A stretch of 64,000 bases of DNA. It comes from Sciscionella sediminilitoris (GTDB lineage: Bacteria; Actinomycetota; Actinomycetes; Mycobacteriales; Pseudonocardiaceae). Location: the NCBI RefSeq assembly GCF_000737195.2, contig NZ_JALM01000036.1, forward strand, positions 120,814 through 184,813, read 5' to 3'. Under the pieces are notes generated by a model that saw only the letters and a list, made by a program, of their open reading frames with translations, did not search any database and was not told the DNA's origin. This document shows, piece by piece, positions 51,156 to 62,101 of the stretch (its first letter is position 1; each line of letters begins with the position of its first letter). The translations under genes were made by a program, and so were the position numbers.

Positions 51156-51941
51156 TCACCGAGAGGTGTCGGGCTGCTTGGCGTGTTTGGCCTGGTTGCC
51201 CTGCCTGGCCTGGTTCGCCTGCTTGGTCTGTTCGGTTCGTTCGGCACGCACGCCGAAGTAGTCGCCGCCCTTGCGTCGCGAATCGTCGGTACCCCAGGAC
51301 CGGCTCCGGTCCACCGGCTGCATCCGCGGGATGTGCTTACGGCAGTGGATGTAGGCCTCGCGGATGTCGACGACCACCCAGCGCTGCGGGCGCCGCCCCG
51401 GCTCGTGGTCGCCGTCCAGTTGCGGCTGTTCGAGCAGCATGTCCTCGTGCTCGACGATGCGCGCCTTCCCGTTGATGTGCAGCCCGATGAGATCGCGCAC
51501 GAAGTCCACGAGCATGACCCCGATGTGCGGGTTCTCACTGATGTTGCCGAGGCTGGCGTGTACCCCGTTGCCCCGGTACTCGGGGTAGGCGATGTGCTGC
51601 CGGTCCAGTACCCGGATGAAACCGGGCGGGCCGGCGCGCAGCGAGCAGTCGGCCTCACCCTTGGTGTCCGAGGTGGCCACGAAGGCCATCTCCATCCGCT
51701 CGACGAACTCGATCATCACCTCGTTGAGGTGTTCGAGCACTTGGTCCCGGTAGAAGCGGCGGGCGCGTTTGCTGTCTCCGTAGGCCTCCTGCAGCAGATG
51801 TTCGCCCGCGGATCCGGGCAGCTGCTGTTCGGCCTGCGGCAACGTGGTGGGTGGGGTGTCGAGGGAGGCTTCCTCCGAGAATTCGAGAGCGAGAAGTTCG
51901 GTTTCGGCGACACCGGTAGGGGTGGTTTCGGGGCCACTCAT
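51156..51941 (-). CDS. PNPOx-like flavin/F420-binding protein with basic repeat tail
   Basis: A 261-residue protein: helical N-terminus (about 1-75), split-barrel domain of the pyridoxamine 5'-phosphate oxidase type ([49 protein letters not shown]) and a C-terminal tail of short Gln/Ala/Lys/Asn repeats ([15 protein letters not shown]). Substrate unknown. Confidence 0.75.
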   Translation of the reverse strand: MSGPETTPTGVAETELLALEFSEEASLDTPPTTLPQAEQQLPGSAGEHLLQEAYGDSKRARRFYRDQVLEHLNEVMIEFVERMEMAFVATSDTKGEADCSLRAGPPGFIRVLDRQHIAYPEYRGNGVHASLGNISENPHIGVMLVDFVRDLIGLHINGKARIVEHEDMLLEQPQLDGDHEPGRRPQRWVVVDIREAYIHCRKHIPRMQPVDRSRSWGTDDSRRKGGDYFGVRAERTEQTKQANQARQGNQAKHAKQPDTSR

Positions 51942-52141
51942 CGGGAAGACTCTGGCACGTGTACCCCGGATGGACTATAGCGCTCACCCCGAATTCACCC
52001 GATGATCGCAACCCGACGGGGTCGCAGTGGCTGTCCGTCAAGAGATGAACCTGAACCTTTACCATATTGAGCGGAGAACTTGCCGTACGGCTTAGGGTGT
52101 CGATGCACTCGGCCGGGAGGACTGGAGAAACGAACGCTCCC

Positions 52142-53311
52142 ATGACAGCGGATGCAGTACCCAACAGCGGACCACAAGCGTCCATCGACGGGCGCCCCTC
52201 GCCGCTCGTCCGCATGATCAAGGACTCGTTCAAGGCAGCGGAGCCCGAGGGTGCGAGCATGATCCGGTTCTTCTACGGGATGCTGTTCTCGCTCGACCCG
52301 CCGACCAGGGACCTGTTCCCGGCGAACATGGAGCAGCAGCGGGACCGGTTGTTCCGCGCGCTCGTGCACATCGTCCAGCAGGTGGACAACCCCGCCGAGC
52401 TCAACCCGTTCCTCGAGCAGCTGGCCAGGGATCACCGCAAGTTCGGGGTGCTCACCAAGCATTACGAGGCACTGGGGATCGCGCTGATCGCGGCGGTCAA
52501 ACAGCATGCCGGTGCGGCCTGGTCGGACCAGGTCGAGCGGGCCTGGGCCGAGGCGTACACCACGATCGCGCGGGTGATGCAGGAGGCGGCCGCCGCGGAC
52601 GAGGGGCCCGCATGGTGGAACGGCGAGGTCGTCGAGAACCGCAGGGTCAACCGGGACCTGTCCATCGTGCGGGTGCGCACGGACTACCCGATGCGGTACG
52701 AGCCGGGGCAGTACATGAGCGTCGAGGTGCCGCAGCGCCCGCGGTTGTGGCGGTACCTGAGCCCGGCGAACGCGCCCGCCGAGGACGGGGTGCTGGAATT
52801 CCACGTCAAGGCCGTCGAGCGCGGCTGGGTTTCCGGCAGCGTCGTCGCGCACACCAAACCCGGCGAGATCTGGCGGATGGCCTCGCCGCTTGGCAGGCTG
52901 CGGGTGGACCGGGAGAGCGGGCGCGATGTGCTGCTCATCGCCGGTGGGACGGGGATCGCCCCGATGCGCGCGATCCTGGAATCGCTGGCGCAGTACGGCG
53001 AGAACCCCAATGTGCACCTCTACTACGGCGCGCGCACGGTCGATGACCTGTACGAGCTGGACAACCTGCGCAGGCTCGCCGATGTGTCCCCGTGGTTCGA
53101 GGTGACCGCGGTCGCCGAGGAAGGCGCCGACGGTGCGTACGGGGTGCAGAGCGGAACCATCGCCGAAGCGGTGACCAAGGCCGGTTCCTGGGCCGACCGG
53201 GATGTCGTCGTCGCGGGTTCGCCGCCCATGCTGCGGGCGACGGTCTCCCGGATGCTCGTCGCGGGAACCCCGTTGGATCACATTCGCTATGACCCCTTCA
53301 CCATGGACTGA
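52142..53311 (+). CDS. Flavohemoglobin-like globin/reductase
   Basis: A 389-residue protein: globin domain (about 15-145; proximal-type His in KHYEALGIAL) joined to an FAD/NAD(P)H reductase domain with RYEPGQYMSVEVP and the nucleotide loop GGTGIAPMRAI. It may detoxify NO or act as the actinobacterial type II variant whose activity differs; its neighbour clpB matches mycobacterial Rv0384c-Rv0385. ATG at 52142; 25 upstream codons are open but unlike the family. Confidence 0.85.
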   Translation: MTADAVPNSGPQASIDGRPSPLVRMIKDSFKAAEPEGASMIRFFYGMLFSLDPPTRDLFPANMEQQRDRLFRALVHIVQQVDNPAELNPFLEQLARDHRKFGVLTKHYEALGIALIAAVKQHAGAAWSDQVERAWAEAYTTIARVMQEAAAADEGPAWWNGEVVENRRVNRDLSIVRVRTDYPMRYEPGQYMSVEVPQRPRLWRYLSPANAPAEDGVLEFHVKAVERGWVSGSVVAHTKPGEIWRMASPLGRLRVDRESGRDVLLIAGGTGIAPMRAILESLAQYGENPNVHLYYGARTVDDLYELDNLRRLADVSPWFEVTAVAEEGADGAYGVQSGTIAEAVTKAGSWADRDVVVAGSPPMLRATVSRMLVAGTPLDHIRYDPFTMD

Positions 53312-53327
53312 TAGACTCGCGCTCGTT

Positions 53328-53339
53328 ATGGAGCTCTGA
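53328..53339 (+). CDS. Three-codon leader ORF (Met-Glu-Leu)
   Basis: ATGGAGCTCTGA. The -10 element TAGACT (53312-53317) puts transcription start just before this ATG. The stop codon overlaps the first arm of the hairpin that ends at the ABC-F start codon, so a stalled ribosome here would disturb folding. Confidence 0.4.
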   Translation: MEL

Positions 53340-53416
53340 CATCGCATCCGGCCCGCGTCCGAGGCAAGCCTCTCGATCAGGCACCCGGCGGGCATCCAGC
53401 AAGCGAATGCGATGTC
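53338..53416 (+). promoter_or_regulatory. Candidate ribosome-mediated attenuator
   Basis: Outer stem GACATCGCAT (53338-53347) with ATGCGATGTC (53407-53416), 10 perfect base pairs whose second arm touches the ABC-F ATG; middle stem GCCCGC (53351-53356) with GCGGGC (53388-53393); inner stem GAGGC (53361-53365) with GCCTC (53368-53372). The outer stem would hide the translation start. Antibiotic-resistance ABC-F genes are often controlled by such leaders. Confidence 0.6.
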
Positions 53417-55011
<1,595 letters not shown>

Positions 55012-55015
<4 letters not shown>

Positions 55016-55731
55016 AGCCTCGGGAGCCAGGAGCAGACCTCGGCGAGCGCGTCGAGTTTCGCGGCGGATACCTGCCCGGTCGCGGTTTCGGTTTCCGCCA
55101 CCGTTCTGCTGCGGCCGTGCGGCCGGGAGTGGTAATGGTGTCCGGAGAACCTGAGCCCGCCCAGTCCGAGCGCGGCCGCGCCGAGCGGTTTCACATCCCC
55201 GCTGCCCTGTACGGATTCGACGCGTTCGAAGGCGCTCGCATCACTGCGTTTCCGGAACCCCACCCACACCACGGAGATCATCGCGGCGTTGCCCTGCCCG
55301 TCCCCGACCGCGAACAGTGCCCTGTGCAGTGAGGTGCATCCCTTGCGCAGGAAGAACTTCCGGACCCGTTCGGTGGAATTCACGGCGCAGTCCAGATCGT
55401 GTTCGACCTTGCGTTTGAGCTCCTTCAACCGGAATCGGCCGAAGGTCTCCTTGGTGCGCCCGCGCCGCGCGGATCGACTTCCCTCGGTCTTGCGCACCGA
55501 GAGGTTCCTGCCGGGTAGCGAATCGGCGACCTCGCCGCCGAGGTTTCCGGGCAGGGCATCGGCCACCGCGCCGTCGAGCGCGCCACCGCTGAGCAGCCCG
55601 GAGCCGCCGTAGCCGAGCGCGGCGACCACCCCGGTGACCACGACGGCGGTCGCGGCCTTGCTTTTCTTGTTGTGTCTTGGGTGGACCTTGCCATCCGGCC
55701 CCGTAAAAGCACCATCCGGTTTTCGCCCCAT
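55012..55731 (-). CDS. Hypothetical membrane-anchored basic protein
   Basis: A 239-residue protein starting MGRKPDGAFTGPDGKVHPRH, a membrane helix at about 28-48 (AAATAVVVTGVVAALGYGG region), then a basic region and a globular end with WVGFRKRSDASAFERVE. Family not recognised. It overlaps the ABC-F stop by 4 bp and lies 89 bp before the kinase stop. Confidence 0.55.
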
Positions 55732-55819
55732 TGCGCACCCCTTGCCCCAGAGAACTTCCCAGTCAGGCAAGCACAATCCGGCGCATGCGCAACAGCCCGC
55801 ATTCGGGGCAAACCGCAAA

Positions 55820-57007
55820 TCAGCTGGGCTGTAAGGGAATGCTCGCGTGCACCCGCCAGCCGCCGGTTTCCCGCGGGCCCGCTTCGAGTTCGCCGCCGTG
55901 CATGGTGGCGCGCTCGCGCATGCCGATCAGGCCGTTCCCGCCGGAGACCTCGCGGAATGCGGCGGTGGGCGCGCCGGATCCGTTGTCCTCGATGCTGACC
56001 TCGACGTCTTCTTCACCACGGCGCACGGTGACGAGCGCGGCCGCGCTGGCGCCCGCGTGTTTGAGGGTGTTGGTGAGCGCTTCCTGGATGATCCGGTAGA
56101 GGTTGAGCCCGATACCCGCGGGCAGCCCGTCGATATCCCCGCTGAGCTGCAGCCGCACCGGGATGCCGATCTGGTCGGCGAGACGGGAGAGTCCGGTGGC
56201 GTCGGGCTGCGGGGTGAGTTCGGCCTCGGTGTCGTCCTCTCGCAGCACGCCGAGCAGCCTGCGCAGTTCGGCGAGCGCGGTGCGGCCGGTGGTGGAGATG
56301 GTTTCCACGGCGGACTCGGCGAGTTCGGGGTTGTTGCGGATGGCGTAGGAGGCGCCGTCGGCCTGCACGATGATCACGCTGACCGCGTGCGCGACGACGT
56401 CGTGCAGCTCGCGGGCGATCCGGGCGCGCTCCTCACCGACGGCGATCCGGGCCTGCTGGTCGCGTTCGGTCTCCAGCAGCGCGAGCCTGCGTTCCACCTC
56501 GGCGGAGTAGGCGCGCCGGGCACCGTAGTACTCCCCGGCGATGAAGAAGATGGTGAAGATCATCAGTCCGACGAACGCCATCGGGGCGGTGGCCGGGATG
56601 CTCGCATGGCGCAGGGTCAGCAGTGCCCAGGCGATGGTGCCGAACAGGAGCACCGATCCGTAGATCAGGCCCGGTTTGCGGCCGAGGTAGGCGACCAGGG
56701 TGTAGAGGGCGAACCCGAGGGCCAGGTCGGCGGGCCGCAGCTGCACCATGCCCGTGTTGACCTGATGGGTGAGCAGCTGCATGACCCCGCCGAAGGCGAT
56801 GACGATCGCGGCGCCGATCGGAAAGCGCCTGCGCACCAGCAGCGGAGCGACCAGCAGCGCGCCGACCCCGACCCAGGTGACTCCACTGATGCCCTGCCGC
56901 CCGGTGTCCCCGATGAAGACATAGTCGAAGAGCAGTACGAACACCGCGATGGACGCATCCCCGATGATGGGATGCGCCCTGATCCACAGACTCAGCCTTC
57001 GCACCAC
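55820..57007 (-). CDS. Orphan sensor histidine kinase (NarX/DesK type)
   Basis: A 395-residue kinase with about five membrane helices (20-160), dimerisation helix ERARIARELHDVVAHAVS with His202, and a HATPase domain (IEDNGSGAPT, GNGLIGMRERATMHGG). LuxR-type response regulators normally pair with these, but none is adjacent. GTG start, divergent from the dynamin-like gene. Confidence 0.9.
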   Translation of the reverse strand: MVRRLSLWIRAHPIIGDASIAVFVLLFDYVFIGDTGRQGISGVTWVGVGALLVAPLLVRRRFPIGAAIVIAFGGVMQLLTHQVNTGMVQLRPADLALGFALYTLVAYLGRKPGLIYGSVLLFGTIAWALLTLRHASIPATAPMAFVGLMIFTIFFIAGEYYGARRAYSAEVERRLALLETERDQQARIAVGEERARIARELHDVVAHAVSVIIVQADGASYAIRNNPELAESAVETISTTGRTALAELRRLLGVLREDDTEAELTPQPDATGLSRLADQIGIPVRLQLSGDIDGLPAGIGLNLYRIIQEALTNTLKHAGASAAALVTVRRGEEDVEVSIEDNGSGAPTAAFREVSGGNGLIGMRERATMHGGELEAGPRETGGWRVHASIPLQPS

Positions 57008-57082
57008 ACCAGCCTATGGGTCCGCTCGCTGCGCGCACGTCAGTCTTCGGTAGCAGATCGGCACCCTGCCCAGGAGGTAGAT

Positions 57083-58633
57083 TTGCCAACCGTGGCAGGT
57101 CAGCAGCAGTTCTCCGGTCCGCTCTCCGGCGCAGTCGCCCAGCTGTGCGCGAGCCTGGAGCCCCAGGTCGGCCCGCGTACCGCGGCCGGGCTGCGCGAGG
57201 TGGTGCGCCGGTTGCGGTCCCCGCTGCAGGTCGCGGTGGCCGGGCGGATCAAATCGGGCAAGTCCACCCTGGTCAACGCGCTGATCGGGCGCCGGGTCGC
57301 GCCGACCGATGTCGGTGAGTGCACCCGGCTGGTCACCCGCTTCTCCTACGGCACGGTGGACCGGGTCGAGCTGGTCTACACCGATGGCAACCGCCGGGTG
57401 CTGCCCTTCGACGCGGACGGGATGATCCCCGCGGAACTCGGCGACTTCTCGACGATCTCGCACCTCGAGGCGTACCTGACCAATGCCGTGCTCGCGAACC
57501 TCACGGTGATCGACACCCCGGGGCTCGGTTCGCTGGACGCCGCCTCGGTGCAGCGGACCGAGGCGATCCTGGGCACCGAGACCGAGGAATCCGATGAACT
57601 CGACCGGGTCTCCGCATCGGCGGTCGCCGGCGCCGAGGCCGTGCTCTACGTGGTCACCCAGGGCGTGCGCGCCGATGACCAGCACGCCATCGCGGCGTTC
57701 ACCGCGGCGACGGCGAGCCGGGATGCGGGACCGGTGAACGCGATCGCGGTACTGAACAAGGCGGACACGATCCCGCCCGAATCGGTGGAGGGCGCGGACG
57801 GGGATGTCTGGGAGGCCGCGCGCAAGCTGGCGGGTTCGCAGGCGGATGTGCTCAAACCGCGGGTCGCCGATGTGCTCCCGGTCGCCGGGTTGATCGCGGA
57901 GTCCGCGGAGACCGGCACCTTCACCTCCGGCGATGCCGACGCGCTGCACCGGCTCGCCGAACTCGACGACGCCGATCTGGACACCATGCTCATCGCGGGC
58001 GATATCTTCACCAGCTGGGAGTGCGAGGTTCCCGCCGGGGTACGGGCGCGCCTGCTGGAGAAGCTGGAGCTCTACGGGATCCGCAAAGCGGTGGACGCGA
58101 TCCGCGCGCGGCCGGACATCTCGGCCGGTGAGCTGCGCAGGACCCTGCTCGCCGCATCCGGGCTCCCCGAGGTCCGGGACAAACTGGGCAAGGTGTTCGC
58201 CACCAGGGCCGACGGCATCAAGGCCGCGGCCGCGCTCGCCTCGGTCACCGCGATCGCCCAGGCAAGCGGTGATCACGGGGAACGCCAGCGGGTGCACGAC
58301 GCGATCGAGGTGCTGCTCGCCAAGCCCGAGGCGCACCAGCTGCGACTGCTCGAAGCGCTCACCCTCGTCGTGTCCTCCGCGGTCGCCATGCCGGACGATC
58401 TCGCCGAGGAGATCCTGCGGGTGGGCGGCAATGTCGACATCGAGACACAGCTCGGAATGCCCGGCGCCGGGCTCGAACAGCTGACCGCGTACGCGCTCGA
58501 ACGGGCGGGCTGGTGGCGGTCCTTCTCCTCGTTCGGTGCGACCCCCGCCCAGTCGCGCATCGCGCACGTCGTGCACCGCGCGTACTTCCTGATCTGGCAG
58601 GAGCTGCGCGCACGGGCCGGGGTGAACCGGTGA
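57083..58633 (+). CDS. Dynamin-like GTPase 1
   Basis: A 516-residue large GTPase: G1 GRIKSGKST (54-62), G3 DTPGLG, G4 LNKAD, then a helical stalk. Resembles bacterial dynamin/IniA-type proteins that act on membranes. No clear membrane helix. TTG at 57083 is 5 nt after AGGAGG. The stop overlaps the GrpE-like start (GTGA). Confidence 0.85.
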   Translation: MPTVAGQQQFSGPLSGAVAQLCASLEPQVGPRTAAGLREVVRRLRSPLQVAVAGRIKSGKSTLVNALIGRRVAPTDVGECTRLVTRFSYGTVDRVELVYTDGNRRVLPFDADGMIPAELGDFSTISHLEAYLTNAVLANLTVIDTPGLGSLDAASVQRTEAILGTETEESDELDRVSASAVAGAEAVLYVVTQGVRADDQHAIAAFTAATASRDAGPVNAIAVLNKADTIPPESVEGADGDVWEAARKLAGSQADVLKPRVADVLPVAGLIAESAETGTFTSGDADALHRLAELDDADLDTMLIAGDIFTSWECEVPAGVRARLLEKLELYGIRKAVDAIRARPDISAGELRRTLLAASGLPEVRDKLGKVFATRADGIKAAAALASVTAIAQASGDHGERQRVHDAIEVLLAKPEAHQLRLLEALTLVVSSAVAMPDDLAEEILRVGGNVDIETQLGMPGAGLEQLTAYALERAGWWRSFSSFGATPAQSRIAHVVHRAYFLIWQELRARAGVNR

Positions 58634-59022
58634 ACCGGGATGGAACCGAAACTCCTCGCGATGCGTCAAATACGGTCATGGCAGGCCAACAGGGACTCGG
58701 CGCCGGGCTGGACGAACCGGGCGCGCACGACCTCGCGACCGAACGGTCCGCGCTCATCCGGTTGTGCATGTACGCGCTCGACCGCGCGCGCAGCCCGGGA
58801 GTGACCGAGCGCATCGAATCGGGGCTCGCCGAGATCGGTGTCGAGGCACTGCGCCCGGACGGGCAACGGTTCGACCCCGCGGTGCACGAGGCGGGCGGAG
58901 TGGTCGCCACCAGTGACCCGGCCCTGGACGGGGTCATCGCGGAAACCGAGCTCACCGGGTTCTCCGATCGTGGTGAGCTGCTGCGCGTGCCGATCGTGAC
59001 CGTGTACCAGCAGAGCTCCTGA
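58630..59022 (+). CDS. GrpE-like protein
   Basis: A 130-residue protein whose C-terminal half has the GrpE head pattern: LRPDGQRFDPAVHEAGGVV, then TGFSDRGELLRVPIVTVYQ. The N-terminal helix is short. GrpE is the nucleotide exchange factor of Hsp70; no Hsp70 gene is near. It is translationally coupled to dynamin-like 1 and 35 bp before dynamin-like 2, so it probably works with them. Confidence 0.65.
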   Translation: MNRDGTETPRDASNTVMAGQQGLGAGLDEPGAHDLATERSALIRLCMYALDRARSPGVTERIESGLAEIGVEALRPDGQRFDPAVHEAGGVVATSDPALDGVIAETELTGFSDRGELLRVPIVTVYQQSS

Positions 59023-59057
59023 CCAGGGCTACCGCGCTCGGTCGGCGAAGTGGTGGG

Positions 59058-60896
59058 ATGAGACGCGTGAATTCCTTCCCCGAACAGGTACGCACGACCC
59101 GTGAGCAGCTGGTGAATTTCCTCGCCGACTGCGATCCCGAGGCCGCCACCTGGGTGCGTGGCGTACACGAGACGCGCCGGAGCACGCCCTCGGTCGTCGT
59201 GGTCGGTGAAACGAACAGGGGGAAGAGTTCCCTGGTGAACGCCCTGCTGGCGAGCCCGGGCCTGTCCCCGGTGGACGCCGAGGTGGCCACCGCGACCTAT
59301 CTGGTCTTCGGGCACGGTGAGGCGATGGCCACCAGGGCCTGTTATCCGCAGCGGGAGCCGGTGCCCTTTCCGCCCGAGCAGCTGCTGAACTGGGCATCCG
59401 CCGCGCACGAGCTGCCGGACGGGGAGCTGCCGCCGCGCTACGTCGAGGTGGACGCGCCGATTCCGCTGCTCGAACGGCTGCAGCTGGTGGACACCCCGGG
59501 GGTCGGCGGGCTCGATTCGATGCACGGCGAACTGGCCACCGAGGCCGCGGCCTCGGCGACCGCGCTGCTGTTCGTCGTGGACGCGTCCGGCCCGCTCACC
59601 AGCGGGGAACTGGGGTTCCTGCGCAAGGTGGCGGACAGCGTGGAGACGGTGTTGTTCGCGCTGACCAAGACCGATTCGCACCGCGGGTACCGCCAGGTTG
59701 CCGAGGCCAACAAGGAACTGCTCGCCGAACACGCGCCCCGGTTCGCGAACGTGCCGATGTATCCGGTGTCCGCGCGGATGTTCGACATGGCCGCGACCGC
59801 CCCGAACGAGCAGGCGGCGCGGGTGCTCCGGGAACGATCCGGGATCCCGGATCTGCAGCAGCGGCTGCAGGAACAGGTCGCGGGCCGGGCGGCCATGCTC
59901 GCCGAGGCGAACACCCTGCGCGCGCTGACCACGGCGTTCAACGGCCTGCGTACCGAGCTCGAATCCCGGCACCGCGCCCTGTCCACCGGTGAGGACGAGA
60001 TCGCCACGCTGCGCGAACGCCGCGATGAGCTCACCACGCAGCGCCGGTCCTCCACTCGCGGGTACCAGGTCAAGCTGCGCGCGGAGATCCAGCGCGCACG
60101 GATCGAGGGCACCCACGATGTCGGGCGGCAGATGCGCGAGCTGACCACGTGGTTCCGCGGCGCCATCGACTCGGCGAACCGGGAACGGCTCGCCCAGCTG
60201 CCCGCCGAGGTCGATTCGGCCATGCAGCTGGTGTCCGGGCGGATCAGCCAATCGCTTGCGGATCGGCTGACCAAGGTCACCGAGGTCACCCTCGCCGAGG
60301 TGTTCTCCGACGGCGAGCTGCAGGTGCTGCGCGCCGAGTTCGCCAAGCAACAGCGCCCGTTCCTGGAACTGCGCCCGCCGGACAAGCGCGCCGGAACCGC
60401 GGAGGACAAGCTCATGGTGTCCATGGGCGTCTACTCCGGGTTCGGCGTCGCGCGGATGGCCACCTCGTTCGCGCCCGGGGTGCTCGGGCTCGGCGCTGCC
60501 GCGCTCAACCCGTTCCTGCTGCCGGTCACGATCGTGGTCGGGCTCGGGGCCGGGGTGTGGATGGCGCGCACCCGCAAGCACCAGGCGGAGAAGACACACA
60601 TGAAGACCTGGCTCACCGAGGCCATCGCGGATGCCCGCAGCACACTCGATCAGCTGGTCTCCGAGCAGATCATCTCCGCGGAATCCCAGCTCTCGCTCGC
60701 GCTCGACGAGGCACTCGGACAGCGCATCGAGGCCATCGAGGCGGAGATCAAGAGCGTGGACAAGACGCTCAAACTGGAGACGGCCGAACGCAACAGCCAG
60801 TTGCAGCGGATCACCAGGCAGTTACAGGACCTGAGCTCGGGCGAGGGGCAGCTGGGAAACCTGCTCGCGCGGATCCGCGACCTGCGGGATCGTTGA
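59058..60896 (+). CDS. Dynamin-like GTPase 2
   Basis: A 612-residue GTPase: G1 GETNRGKSS (50-58), G3 DTPGVGGLDS, G4 LTKTD, long coiled helices, two membrane helices (about 463-505, GVARMATSFAPGVLGLGAAAL and after) and a second coiled end. Expected to be membrane-bound and to form a pair with GTPase 1, as bacterial dynamins often do (for example IniA/IniC or DynA/B). Confidence 0.87.
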   Translation: MRRVNSFPEQVRTTREQLVNFLADCDPEAATWVRGVHETRRSTPSVVVVGETNRGKSSLVNALLASPGLSPVDAEVATATYLVFGHGEAMATRACYPQREPVPFPPEQLLNWASAAHELPDGELPPRYVEVDAPIPLLERLQLVDTPGVGGLDSMHGELATEAAASATALLFVVDASGPLTSGELGFLRKVADSVETVLFALTKTDSHRGYRQVAEANKELLAEHAPRFANVPMYPVSARMFDMAATAPNEQAARVLRERSGIPDLQQRLQEQVAGRAAMLAEANTLRALTTAFNGLRTELESRHRALSTGEDEIATLRERRDELTTQRRSSTRGYQVKLRAEIQRARIEGTHDVGRQMRELTTWFRGAIDSANRERLAQLPAEVDSAMQLVSGRISQSLADRLTKVTEVTLAEVFSDGELQVLRAEFAKQQRPFLELRPPDKRAGTAEDKLMVSMGVYSGFGVARMATSFAPGVLGLGAAALNPFLLPVTIVVGLGAGVWMARTRKHQAEKTHMKTWLTEAIADARSTLDQLVSEQIISAESQLSLALDEALGQRIEAIEAEIKSVDKTLKLETAERNSQLQRITRQLQDLSSGEGQLGNLLARIRDLRDR

Positions 60897-60981
60897 ACTC
60901 CTCCGATTGTTCCGGGAACCGAACCGGAATAACGTTGGTCCTAGAGATCGAACACGGCCACCCACGATAAGGGGAACGACG

Positions 60982-61704
60982 ATGTACATCGACGACGGCA
61001 GCGATCAGCACGAGGGCGAGCTCAAGGTCGACGTCGACGGCCAGGAGTACGCCGCTGAGGCGAACGTCGACCTCGACAGGGACGGGGTCGCCGACGCCTA
61101 TCTCGTGCAGACCGATACCGGGCAGACGGTGTACGCGGACACCGACGGCGACGGGATCGCGGACACCTACGCCGAGCTCGACCAGTCCGGGGGAGTCACC
61201 GCGACCGCGCGCTTCGACGACGCGAACCACTCCTGGTTCTCCACCGGTGAGCAGGGGGCACCGAGCGGGCCCGACGCGCAGGCCGAGGCGAATACCGGCG
61301 GTTCCATTCACGTGGACGGTCCGCACGGGGAGGTGGACGCGGGCAAGGCCACCATCGACAGCGACCACGACGGCACCCCGGACACGGCGGTCACCGACGA
61401 CGGTCAGGGCGGCCAGGTGCTGGCCACCGATTCCAACGGCGACGGCAACGCCGACGTGCTCACCCAGATCGGTGCGGACGGCCAGGTCACCGTTTCCGCG
61501 CACACCGGGGACGGGCAGTGGACCGTCGAGGAACACGGCCATCTCGACGGGCAGGGGCAGTACCACAAGGATTCCACCGACCAGTCGGCGAAACCGGCCG
61601 TGGATCCGGCCTCGGATTCGGTGTGGGGCAATGGTCAGGGCGCGCGAGCCGAGGGAGTGGCCCGGATCGATGCCACCACCGGCCAATGGATCAGCCGCAA
61701 CTAG
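60982..61704 (+). CDS. Acidic protein with DxDxDG calcium-type repeats
   Basis: A 240-residue, very acidic protein without signal peptide. It contains four DxDxDGxxD loops: DLDRDGVAD, DTDGDGIAD, DSDHDGTPD and DSNGDGNAD, alike to dockerin and thrombospondin type 3 calcium sites, in two pairs. ATG at 60982; ribosome site GGGGAA. Function unknown; it lies after the dynamin cluster but 85 bp away. Confidence 0.7.
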   Translation: MYIDDGSDQHEGELKVDVDGQEYAAEANVDLDRDGVADAYLVQTDTGQTVYADTDGDGIADTYAELDQSGGVTATARFDDANHSWFSTGEQGAPSGPDAQAEANTGGSIHVDGPHGEVDAGKATIDSDHDGTPDTAVTDDGQGGQVLATDSNGDGNADVLTQIGADGQVTVSAHTGDGQWTVEEHGHLDGQGQYHKDSTDQSAKPAVDPASDSVWGNGQGARAEGVARIDATTGQWISRN

Positions 61705-61765
61705 CGCGCGTCTCGGCCGCGCGGGCGGGTCAACCCGATCGCCGCGCGGTGTTTCACCGACATTC

Positions 61766-61805
61766 ACGCCCCCGTTCCGGGCAATCCGGGCGGGGGCGTT
61801 TTGTT
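61766..61805 (+). terminator. Intrinsic terminator after the DxDxDG protein
   Basis: ACGCCCCCG (61766-61774) pairs with CGGGGGCGT (61791-61799), followed by TTTTGTT. It ends the transcript upstream of pckG. Confidence 0.85.
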
Positions 61806-62101
61806 CGCCCGTTGTTCATCGCCTATCTGAATCGATTCCCTTAACGGTTTTGTGAGTGAACCGACAGATGCGGGCTCGGTTACTCGTGGGTTTGACCGCT
61901 AGCCTCGAACGCATCCCTTTTTCGCTGACGCGCTCATCACAAATGGGCGCGGCTTCGACGTTTCCCGGTCCGGTCCGGATCGGGGGATGGGTGCAAGGGC
62001 GCACCACCGAGCAAGACGGACGACGCAGTCCATGCCCGCGGACGGCGGCGTACGCGGGCACGGGCTGGTCACGGACTGGCAACACAACTCATGGAGAAGA
62101 G
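61806..62101 (+). promoter_or_regulatory. pckG leader region
   Basis: No gene is visible. A TTGACC-TAGCCT area at about 61890-61903 may hold the promoter. The leader then folds: GGTGC (61990-61994) with GCACC (62001-62005), TGCCCGCG (62033-62040) with CGCGGGCA (62053-62060), enclosed by AGTCC (62027-62031) and GGACT (62073-62077). No known riboswitch is recognised. GGAG lies just before the ATG. Confidence 0.4.
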
